Source of the DNA: Cephalotus follicularis
Lineage: Eukaryota; Streptophyta; Magnoliopsida; Oxalidales; Cephalotaceae
DNA length: 64,000 nt
Reading direction: 5' to 3'
NCBI GenBank assembly: GCA_001972305.1
Contig: BDDD01000056.1
Span: 253,704 to 317,703 of the forward strand
Shown: one piece after another, positions 12,801 to 24,800 of the stretch
Layout of the letters: the number at the start of each line of letters is the position of its first letter
Position numbering within the stretch: position 1 is the stretch's first letter
Translations under genes and position numbers: made by a program
The notes under the pieces: model-generated
What the model was told of the DNA's origin: nothing
Database searches by the model: none
Seen by the model: the letters and a program-made list of their open reading frames with translations, nothing else

Positions 12801-15800
12801 GAGGCATGGCCAAACCTACCAATCTCCTTGGTGCTGAGCATAGGCTGCTCCACCACATAACTGCCACTTACATTCTACCTACCTCCGGTAGACATGAAAA
12901 GATGAGTTACCAAGACTTGTATATTATGTGGCACGTTGTGACTGGTAAACCATTGAACCTCCCTCATTTAATCATGAAGAACATGTTAAGAGCAACTTCT
13001 AAAGTTGAAGGTGCATTGCCATACGGTATGGTAATCACCAAGATTCTCTCTCACTTTGGGATAGTGTTTGGGAATGAAGTTGCATCGGACTAGATGTTGG
13101 GGACATCTACAATGCCTCTTCCTTGAAGAGAATGGGATGGAAGAGAGTGTTTGATTTTGAGAAAGGTGTTCAATGGCTGCCCAAGGAATGTGGAAGAAAA
13201 AGAAAAAGAGTTGAAGGTGAAGGTGATGAGGATATTGAAGAGTAAGGAGAAGCTCAAAGAAAGAAGCAAACCCCTGCACCACAGATGCAGCAAGGTCAAG
13301 CAAGTAGCAGCAGCAAGGCGTCTACGACCATGGATCTTGTGGTGGATTATCTGAGGAAGTTGAATATCAAGATGGATAATTTGAGAGAGGAATTTCTTGA
13401 CATCTTTGACGATACACATAGAAAACTTAGAAGACTGAAGAAGAAGATGATTGTCAAAGGTCTTATTGAAGCTACTGACCTCTCCTCTTCGGAAGAAGAA
13501 GAATCGGAAGAAGAATGAGGAGATAATGTGAAGACTTGATTCATATATTGCATTTTCTGTTTTTAAACATTTGGTTTATATCAGTTGTAAAACCTTTGTT
13601 TTGTATCAAATTTTCAGTTCTCTGGATGTTATATTATCATGTTACATACTTGATCTTATATATGGTTATGATGAGATGTTTGTGTAATGTGTATGCCTAT
13701 GTTTTTAAGAGTATGTATCAAATGTTTTTAAATTGATATCGTATACGCAAAGGTTATGTTTGACAGTTATGCATCAAATGTACCCGTAGGCAAATGTTTG
13801 ACAGTTATGCATCAAAGTATGTATCAAATGAAAACAATTTTATATATGTTATGCATCAAATGTTTGACAGTTATGCATGAGATGTTATATATGTTATATA
13901 TGTCTATGGGTATCTTTGAATATCAAGATGGTATAAATTGATATCATCTGTGTATCAAATGTTTGAAAGGTTATGCTTATGTTTGAAAGGAGTAGAGTTA
14001 TGTTTGACAGGAAAAATTGCAAGTGAAAACAAGCAATATGTGCATTCTGTTTTATTGGCATCAACGACTATATCTTAGGCGTCAACGTGCTGGGCTTCAA
14101 TATGAGTTTCTGGGCTTTGGAAGATGATCTTCGTCAACGCCTTTAATGATTGACGTCGACATGCTGAGAATTTCATTATCCGCGTCAACGCCTTAAGTAA
14201 GACGTCAACTCAAAAAGGTGAAACGTCAACGCCTTAAGGAAAACGTCAACGCCAAAAGGTGCAATTTCAGACAGTAGCTTTGGACGTTAACGTTAAGCAT
14301 TTTTAGCGTCAACACTTATGATTAAAACATCAACGCCATTTTTAGACGTCAACGCAGAAGAAAGCACAATGCGGATAGTGACTTGAATGTTAACGCGAAA
14401 AGTAAAAGGAGTCAACAGAAATGACATCCGCATCAACGTCATACTTACGCGTCAACGTGAATAAAGATATTTAGCATTTTGAAAAACAAAACATCAATTG
14501 AATTCAAGAAGATCACAGTTTAATATTTGAACGTTAAAAAAACATCAAAAGTTAAGTACATATTAAAAAAACAGCCAATTCTTCTTTCGATTCATTTTCT
14601 TGAGATGAGGAGATGTCATTAGCAGCTTCAACAATTTCTTTGACAATCAACTTCTTCTTAAGTCTCCTTTGTCTTATGTGTTGATCCTCAAAAAGGTCAA
14701 GAAACTCCTCTCGCATATTGTCCATCTTTCTTTTCATCTTCCTTGAATTCTTGGCGATGTAGTTTTATTCGTCACTACTACCGTTATTTTCGTCTATAAT
14801 TTTTTGAATCCTCCTATCTTGAACGATCCAATCTTTCAAGCAAACACAAATCTTCATTGTTTCTGCTTTCAACCGACCTCTTCTCTCATCCAAAACCCTA
14901 TCACCTGCAGAAAAAGCAGATTCGGATGCTACTGTGGACACAGGAGCTGTTAGTATATCACGTGCCATTATAGAAAGAATTGGATAAAAAGTATGTTGTT
15001 TTTGCCACCATTGTAAAAGATCTAAGGACGCTCTATCTTCTTTATTAATGAACTGAATATTAGTATTAAGGTAATGTTGTAGTTCAGTATTTGTATTAAC
15101 CATACTACTACTACTACTACTACTACTACCAACTCCATAAGCAATCCTATCAAAAAAATCTATGGGATCATTACCACTACTACTAACATTTTCTTGATAT
15201 TCATTTACAACACTATTTTTTAACATATGTATCAAATGCATCATGTAACAATTGAGTAATCTCATTACCATCTAATTGTATTGGATTACCTTTGCTCATG
15301 TATATTTGACATTTGTTTGCAATGAATAACATACCTTGTAATTTTATTCTATGATCCATTATAGCAGCCAAACAAAATAAAGGTGGAATTGTTTCACAAT
15401 ATTTTAAGAATTTTTCTTCCATCACATCACAAATATCTATAAAATTATTTTACACCCTATATTTAGTAAAAACTTCACAAATTTCCCACAATTTATCAAC
15501 GACTAAATTTATAGTAATATAATAAGAACCAGAAAATAGATAAGTCAATTCTTTAAATTTTTCTAAAAATTGGGTCATAACATAACAAGTTGTCCAATCT
15601 CTATCAGATATTTCAGAATAAGAAGAATATGCAGTCATGTGCATACCTATGAATGCATTTATTGGTAATCTAAATTCATAAGTACGCAGCAACATTTCAT
15701 AAGTAGAATTCCACCTATGTGTCACAGCATGTACCAAATTTTTATATTTCAAATCACATTCATTACAAAGTTGTTTAAATGTTTGTTTTCTTATACCCGA

Positions 15801-18800
15801 TTGGGCTATAAAGGTAATAATACTTGTAATTTTTTGTACTTGTTCTGCAACAAAAAGTAAACCATCTTGAACAATTAAATTAATAATATGACACACGCAT
15901 CTAACATGAAATAATTTACCATTTAATATGGGATCAAAAAACCTTTTAACTGTCTAACAGCAGCATCATTATTAGTAGCATTATCAAAACTAATAGAAAT
16001 TTTTTTTCCTCAATTCCAAACTCACGAGTTGTTTTTATTATAGAGGTAGCTATATTATGACCAGTGTGAGGATAATCCAAATTTTTAAATGCAATAATTC
16101 TTTTTTGTAATAATCAGTTTTCGTCAATATAATGAGTAGTTATACAAATAAAACTTTTTCTCGTGCTTGTGCTCCAAACATCAGACGTGAGAGAAAAAGT
16201 AGAAATTTTTGTAAAAGAAGAAATTAATTTAGCCTTGTGTTCTTCATAAATAATAAGACAATCACTTTTAAAGGTAATTCTTGAATATAATTTCGCTTGT
16301 GGATTAAGTCTTTCATGTACTAGATCATAGAAAAAAACTAAGTCAACATGGGAAAATGGTAATTCATTATCTATAATATAATAAACTAATTTTCTTCTAT
16401 AATTTTCATCGGTAAATCTAAAAGTAAGTAATTTATTATCACCACTGACTTGGCTAAATTGGAGTTGGGTTTGACCCGAACCTTTAACGCCATGTTGTTC
16501 CAAGCATTTTACTAAATGCCTCTTGTAAGTTCACGTACCACCCCCACTTGTATAAGCATAATTCTTAGTCTTACATACCTTGAAAAAGACACGTTTCTTC
16601 CCATTCCCGGCATCTCTAATCTCCATGTGCTTCCATATGCCGGATTTTTGTTTCCCCCCTTTGTTAGGATCGTTCTTCTCGAATTGTAGGGATGTTCCAC
16701 CGATCGCAGCATCCGATGGCGTATCTTCATCCAAGTCAAAAAATTTATCACCAGGTGGAGGAGGTTGTTGCATCATGTGGGCAATTTGGTCGTCGTTAGA
16801 AGGAAGTTCCACATCCGCCAAGTCGAACGCGGTGGTGGATGTAGAACCCACCTTCTCGGTCTTCCTTGCATGTTTCCTTGCTCTTGATGTTGAATCCATT
16901 ATAATTGAAATCTGTAATTAACTAATAATTAAAAAATAAGTAAGATGATAAATTATAAAAGTTAATACACTATAAGGCAATTTAGTACAATAAAACTCTA
17001 TAATTTTGACAAAAATTGATTTCAATGTTGATTGCTGTTGATTGTTGTTGTTCTTCAGTGATTCAACCTTTATTTATAGACTTCATATTGAATATAGTCG
17101 TTAGAATCATCTTCTAGCCGTTGGAATCACTTTAGGAAAATGAAATCTCCACTAAAAACTAGCCGTTTTTTTTGTCTGTTTGATTTGACGTCGACGCTTA
17201 CTCTTAGTGTTGACGTCAATAACCTTGTGCGTTAACTCCAATGGTTCTTCGCGTTGACTTCATTAGCCGCTTTCTAATTTTTGCTTCATTCACGTTGACG
17301 CCTTTTAATAGCGTTGACTCGAATGTCATTTGTGTTGCCTCAATTTGCCTTATGCGTTAACGTCCACAGCTACTACTGTCCGTTTTTTGCACCTTAGGCG
17401 TTGACGTCTAAATATTGGAGTTGACGTATTCATATTGGAGTTGACGCCAAAAATACAATTCCCAGCGCGTTGACGAGGATCATCCTGAATCAATTCATGT
17501 TGTAGCCCTCAACGTTGACGCCAATATCACGGTCCGGGCCGGTTCAACGGTTCCTGACACCCTGAACCAGCCCGGACCACATTGCCCGGACCGGTTTAAC
17601 CATGAACCAGCCACGTGGCACACGGTCCGGGCCGGTTCAAGGCCCAGGCGGGCCGGTTCGGGCCGGTTCACGATTTTAACCGGCCCACTTGCAACCCTAC
17701 TTGTAGCAAACATGAATATTGTCTTTCACTAACATAGAAACTCTGTTTCGAGTACTATCTAACTTGAAAAAAACTCATTTTCATGATTGATTTCCTTGTA
17801 CAATAAATTGAAAAATATAACAACACCAATACGCGGCGATGTGTCTACCTTCTCTTAATTTAGGCTGAAACCATAAAGAAAAGGTAACTGAAAGTATTGA
17901 CTTCATTATTTAATGTTTATGATGCATCAGCAAAATACATATTTGTTGTAACCTTTTCTAATACATGGATCGTGTTCGATTTCATGTCCTTTAGGTTCAT
18001 ATTACGGTGTACATTAACATACAGAGATGTACATTATATTACGGTGGATAGCATTACCTATGACATACTTTATTTGAATACGAAGTCCACAATATAATGG
18101 TGTGTTCATTAGAATTTTGGTACAATTTTGTAGTTGTCGCCTAAGACAACAGGCGAACAATTTATTTATTAAAAATACTTTTATCCAAAATAAATAAAGT
18201 TTTTTGAAAAATATTTTTCATAGAAAATTTTTTTACTGTGTGGTGAGTTTTTATTGGAGATACTCACTCTCCATGTGATATGTGGCAGATATTCTGTATT
18301 GTAACATGTTTGTTAATAATTTGATAAGGTATATTTTGTTTCTATATCTCATGTTGAAAGGATCACATACATGCCTTTTGGTTTCAATATGCATGATTGT
18401 GTGTGGGTAACTTTGTTTATTTGTTTTGGTTTGGGGTAATTCCATTTCTTCACGGTTGCACCAAAGTAGATCATTTTGGTATTAATGGGATTATCTCATT
18501 CTGCTGTTACAGAACTGTCTCTAAGTTATTGTATTCAATCACCTCTCCAAAGGGGGTTATTGATTGTTTTAATTTGGGGACGTGCATGAAACATTTTGTG
18601 TGAGTGTGCATTGTTCTAGAGTGTTTTATTTGCCCAAAGGTAATAAGCGTTTCGAACACTGGTGTACGCTCATTTGTTGGTTTCATGTGAAAAATCCTAC
18701 TGGCATGTTATTTCTCATCCCAAAGAACAGTTTGTAACGTTGCACCAGAGTTTTCATGGAGGATATTGCTTATTTTGTTTTTAAGCATATTCTTCTTATT

Positions 18801-21800
18801 ATTACTCATTTTAATAACCTTTTGTAATTTTTTTGTTATCATGGACAGTTTCTTTTAGTGTTAAAAATAATACTGCGACAATTGAGGTCCTCACTAGATC
18901 TAATTATAAGAGATGGAAGCAAGATATTTAGTTTGTTATGAGGATGACTGATATTGATTTGGTCCTAATACTGACAAGCTTGCGAATTTGACCAATCAGA
19001 GCACTCGTGCTCAGAAAGAGCACCATGCAATGTGGGAGAGATCTAATCGTCTTTGATTGATGGCTATGAAGAGATCCATTTAAGAACACCTACTAGGAGG
19101 CTTACCTAATACTAGTAGTGCTGTGCAGTTCTTTGCTGCCAGAGGACAGCCATACCAAGTGTTCAGTAATGCTGAAGTTGGATTCCTAATGAAAAAACTT
19201 ACGAGTATGAGGTATGATAGTGTGGGGGGTGTAGGGACTATATCTTCAAATTGGTCAATCTCCAGTCCAAACTTAGAAACCGTGAAATTTCTCTTCCTGA
19301 TAACTACATTGTCTGACATGCCCTTATTTCATTACCTGCCATGTTTAGTTAGATTAAAGTTGCCTATAATACCCAAAATGAAACTTGGAGTTTGAAGAAA
19401 AGAAACTTAAAAAAGAAAAGAGTGGTGTTGCTTTGTTTGTGTCTCATTCCAAGTATATTTATGGTAAGGGGTCTCATAGGAAGTTCAAACCTGTAACTCC
19501 TACAAAATCTCAGGTTAGGAGGCATGGTGATGGTAATGGGAATGGTCAGACTTGTAATGTAGGAGGTCCTAAGGCTACCATTGAAAAGGATGTGAAACGT
19601 TTCTCTTGTTACAAAACTGGTCATATAAGATGAGATTGCCTCAGATTCAAGTCTTGGTTAGAAAAGAAACAATCAGGTAACTCCCTGACCCTTGTTTGTT
19701 TTGAATCCAATTTTGTTGATGTCCCATCATATTCTTTGTGGCTTGACAATGATGTAAATGTTCATGTTGCTTTTTATAACACCCCGTGTTATAAATTGGA
19801 GTATACAGTTATGTATTCATGCATTGTGAAATGATTATGGACCTTTGATGATTTAATTAAGGCATGCATTAGTTTATTTTAGACTATGCTAATTGGAGCT
19901 TAAATGGATAAGTTGGTTTGAATTTAATATTGGGCTATGAATTTTATGTTATATGTGATGAAGTAAAAGACCTAAGCTTGATATAGGCATGGTCCAATTT
20001 TGTTGTAGGATTTATTCATACATTAAGGCCCAAAGTAAGGGAATTATATTGTAAAGTCCAACCCCAAGCAAATTCCTTCATGGTATAGCCCAAAGTGATG
20101 TATATTGAGCCCAAATAATGCAAAAAAATTTCAGCCCAAATTGTCTAATGACCATGGCCAGAATTTTTTTTAATCTTAAAGGCCCAAATCATCATTTTAA
20201 TGGCCCAAGTTTCTTCCTTCATGCAAAAATCCGAAAATTTATGTAAAGGCCCAATCAACTTTTTTTTTTTTTGGTTCAAACATTATGCATAGCCGAAAGT
20301 TTTGAATTGTTAAGGCATTTTATGTGTTGACTTCGGTTAAGTGATTAAGCCTTCTCCAAAATCTTAGAATGTTCCATTTAGTGTTATATTTTGTCTTACA
20401 TAAACAAAACGACACCTCCCTCTTTAGAACCCCCTTGGCCGAAGCTATCACCACCATTAGAGCTCATCTTCTTCAATTTTCTTCAAGGGATTCTTTAAGG
20501 ATTTATGCAAGTGATGATTCCTCCTCCATCATGGTAAGTTCTTTAATATTCTTATTTTAATTTCTTCCATTAATTTCGGGTTTGGAGAAGATAATGGGTA
20601 TGGATGACCATCTGGGAAGTTAGGTTGTGTTATGCACAAGTTAGTTTTTATCAAGGCACGGCTCGTCGGTTTTGGTTAAGGTAAAAGGGATGGGTCGTGT
20701 CAGTTTTGGTATCAGAGCGTAGGTTTGGGATTCTTGGGTTATGCATTTCATGCATTGCATGTAAAGTATACATGATGAATGGTGAAATTTTAAGTTTGCA
20801 TGTGAACATATGGTGCCTCGTGGTCTTGGTAAAGGTTATGGTCGAGATGGCCGATCGCAGGTGGATCAGGATGTAGCTCTAGTGGAGCCTAAAATTCTGA
20901 TAGACCCTGGAATATAAGGACATGAGATTCAGTTGGTGGTAGTTGCCAATATTTCAGCAGCACAGTTTGTTGCACATTATGATTATCACATCTAATGAAT
21001 ACGGGTGGTTAGACTGAGACGATATAATCAGTTATATTATTAGCCTCGGGTATTGGCGATTTCGATTTCATAATCGTTACCGATAGAACGCATGTAGCGC
21101 TCAAGAACTATACTTTTTGAGGGGATTGCGAGATCATAGCCTTTAACGATTGAGCGCATACAGCGATTGGGGGCGACGGTCTTTGAGGGGACAGGAGATT
21201 CAGCTGATGCAGAATCATGGTTGAGCTGTATAGAGCGTATATTTGAGCAGGTTGGGATTATCGATGATTCGAGAGTCCGGTATGCATCATTTCTGATGGA
21301 AAAGGGTGCCCTTCGCTAGTGGAAAGCCCTCAGGGCTAGATATGAGGATCCAGCACAGATTACTTGGGAGGTGTTCAGACGAGAGTATCGTTAGCATTTC
21401 TTTCCTCCCACTTATATTCAGGAGGAACGGAGATAGTTTATTTATCTGCGTTAGGGCAATGTAACGGTGGCGCAGTATGAGTATAGATTTATGGAGCTAT
21501 CTCATGATGCTCCAGTGCTAGTAGCGGATCAGGCAGAGAGATGTCAAAAAATTCTTGGACCAGAGATTCGACATACCGCAGCAGCCTCCCATTGGACTGT
21601 CTTTGGTTATTTAGTAGAGTCTGCGAAGAGAGTGGAACATAGTTTATTAGATCAGAGGCTTCGTCAGGAGCACGGTTAGAAATGACCTACATCATGACTT
21701 GAGCAGGGAGAGAGTTCCTCTAGTAGTCAGAGGCAACGAGTATCCCTGCCTTCTACCAGATCAGCTGATGGGGAGACCCAAAGACCGACTAGATCAGAGG

Positions 21801-24800
21801 GACGGAGAGCACTCTCCCAGCTACAGATGTAGACATCAGCTTCTAAAACTATGAGAGAGAGATCTTATAAGAGTGGTAGACAAACTCGCGCTCAGAGTGT
21901 AGCGGTTTCTTCGCTGCCACCTCGATGTCAGACATGTGGGCGATTCCATTTTGTGGAGTGTCGCAGTTGGATACGAGTATGCTATTGGTGTGGTCAGACA
22001 GGACATATTAAGAGAGATTTTCCACAGATGGCACAGCAGCACACAGCAACGACATCAGGATCAGCTCCTACAATTAGGCTGTCTGTGGACAGGGGTACAG
22101 TTCGGACAGGGCAACAGTCGGGTGTGCCGAGGAGCGGGACTACTACACCTCATGCTAGTACTTCTAGAGCTGGCTGTGGTAGACAGTCGGGTAGACCTGC
22201 GGCGACCGCCAGAGTTTTTACATTATCCAGAGATGAGGCACTGGTAGCTCCTGATGTGGCAGTAGGTACGGTTATTATCTTTGGGAAGAATGTCGTAGTC
22301 TTATTTGACACGGGATCTACCCTATCCTTTATTCCTTAAACATTTTGCATTTATTCTGACCGGGATTTGAGCTCATTAGATGTTAGTGTTGCCGTATAAA
22401 TCCCTACGAGACAATCTTATCTAGTAGATCGGGTGTACCGGAGTTAGGATGTCATAGATTTCCTGCAGTTATTATACCCTTTCACATCGAGGATTTGAAT
22501 GTTATCTTCGGTATGGTTGGCTATAGTTCATCGGGTATTAGTGGATTGTTCTAAGAGAATAGTTACCTTTTGTATGCCCGATGGATCCAGTATGGAGTTG
22601 GAGTGCGAGCGGCGCACTGAGCCAATTCAGATGATTTCAGCCATGGCAGCACAAAAGATTTTACAGGCAGGTGGCCAGGGATATTTGGCACATGTGGTGG
22701 ATATTGGGATGGCTAAGCAGAGGCTGGAAGATATACCTGTGGTCTGTGAGTTTTCGAACGTATTTCCGGAAGATTTGCCTGGAATACCACAAGAAAGAGA
22801 GACTGACTTCTCCATAGAGTTGATTCCGAGTACAGACCCTATATCTCTCACATCTTATAGGATAACACCGGTTGAGTTGAAAGAGCTGAAAGTGCAATTA
22901 CTGGAATTATTGGAGAATGGATTTATAAGACCCAGTAGTTTCTCCTTAAGTGCTCCGGTTTTGAAAGATGATACTCTCCAGTTGTGCAATGACTACAGGT
23001 AATTGAATTAGTCATGATGCGGAATAAATATCCTTTACCACGTATCAATGACCTCTTTGATCAGCTGCATGGAGTCTGTGTAGTTTCGGAGATAGATCTT
23101 TGATCAGGGTATTGTTAGTTGAGGATTCGGGAAAGGGATATACCGAAGACAGCTTTTAGAACCAGATATGACTATTACGAGTTTTCGGTCATGCCATTTG
23201 GCCTGACCAATGCGCCAGCAGTATTATGGATCTTATGAATCGATTCTTTCGGCCTTTTATAGACAGTTTTGTAGTGGTGTTTAATGATAATGTTATGGTA
23301 TATTATTGCAATCAGGCTGATCATGGTAAACATTTGAAGACTGTACTACAGACGCTGAAAGATTATCAGCTATATGCTAAGCTCAGTAAATGCGAATTCT
23401 GGCTTGACAAGGTTGTATTTCTGGGATGTGTTCTTGGGTCAAGGTAATGAAGTAGACCCGGAGGAGGTAGAAGCTACATTGGCTTGGGAGCGGTCCAGAA
23501 ATGTTACAGAGGAATGCAATTTTCTCGGGCTGGCAGGATACTACAGGAGATTTATTGAAGGTTTCTCTTTGTTAGCAGTACCTTTGTCTAAGCTAATAAG
23601 GAAGGAAGTTAAGCTTCAGTGGACGGATGACTGTGAGAGGAGCAAACATTATGCATAGCCGAAAGTTTTGAATTGTTAAGGCATTTTATGTGTTGACTTC
23701 GGTTAAGTGATTAAGCCTTCTCCAAAATCCTAGAATGTTCCATTTAGTGTTATATTTTGTCTTACATAAACAAAACGACACCTCCCTCTTTAGAACCCCC
23801 TTGGCCGAAGCTATCACCACCATTAGAGCTCATCTTCTTCAATTTTCTTCAAGGGATTCCTTAAGGATTTATGCAAGTGATGATTCCTCCTCCATCATCG
23901 TAAGTTCTTTAATATTCTTATTTTAATTTCTTCCATTAATTTCGGGTTTGGAGAAGATAATGGGTATAGTGTTTGAATTGATGATAAAAATGAATTTAAG
24001 TGTCAAATTGGATGCTAATTGAAGCAAAATAACATGATTATATCTTACTATCATCTCTTTAAAAAAAAAAGAAAAAAGAAGAAGAAAAAAAGAAGAAGAG
24101 AAATTCGGTTTGGGGATTAATTTAGGAAGATGATGTGTTCGCCGTGGAACTTTGGTATGTTGTGCTTGAATTAAAGTTTAAAGGGGTTCATTTAATCTTT
24201 CTTTTATTCCCTTTAAATTTTGGGTTTCATGGAAGTTGATACCTTGTTATAAAAAAAATGAAATGAGAGTGATTAATGTAGAGGAGTGATGGAACTAGCA
24301 TGATTAGAATAGATGATATATTTGCTATTCTTTTTCTTCGATTTTGGAATTAAGTGAGGCTTCGATGGGAGGAATTGATTTTCGTTTTGGATTATAAGGT
24401 GTTTATATTAAGAATAAGGTTTTAATTTATGTTTTGAACTCACCTTTATATCTCTTAAAAATTTTGGGCTTGTAAAGGTAATGAAGGATTAGTTTCTTTT
24501 GTAGTATTATAAGAATGATGAAGGTACTTGATTAGATAATTGAGTAAATATATGATAATGGAAGCAATAAGTGTATATCTATTTTAGTTGTTGAATTAGT
24601 AAATGAAGGATTATGCCATTAAGTGATTACTATTTCTTGTTAATAAAATTTCTGGTTTGTAAAGGAGAAACTTTAGTTTGATGGGTTTTAAAGGAGATTG
24701 TGTAAATTGTAGTATGGTAGTATGATTCAATTACTTCCTCATCTCTTTTAAATTTTGGCTTTGTTGAAAAAGGGAGAAGGGATGAGAAATTCTATGGATT

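Larger units (their letters stand above)
11779..17699. mobile_element. hAT DNA transposon, 5.9 kb, autonomous layout but decayed
   Basis: The ends are short inverted repeats (TAGAGTTGCAAG at the left, CTTGCAACCCTA at the right). They are flanked by a perfect 8-bp target duplication, cttgtagc (11771-11778 and 17700-17707), the size typical of hAT. GC-rich subterminal blocks with repeated GGTCCGGACC and CCGGTTC motifs occur inside both ends. The element carries a transposase on the minus strand (14765-16899) and a second, unrelated gene on the plus strand (12359-13518). Three clusters of a GCGTTGACG/CGTCAACGC motif lie at 11985-12215, 14050-14470 and 17185-17525. The 677-bp element at 38157-38833 has the same ends and is a deletion derivative. 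Confidence 0.93.

Noticed and set aside
23735..23926. 63-codon ORF present almost identically at 20369-20560
   Set aside because: It is the same stretch of the two LTRs of one gypsy, not a gene pair.
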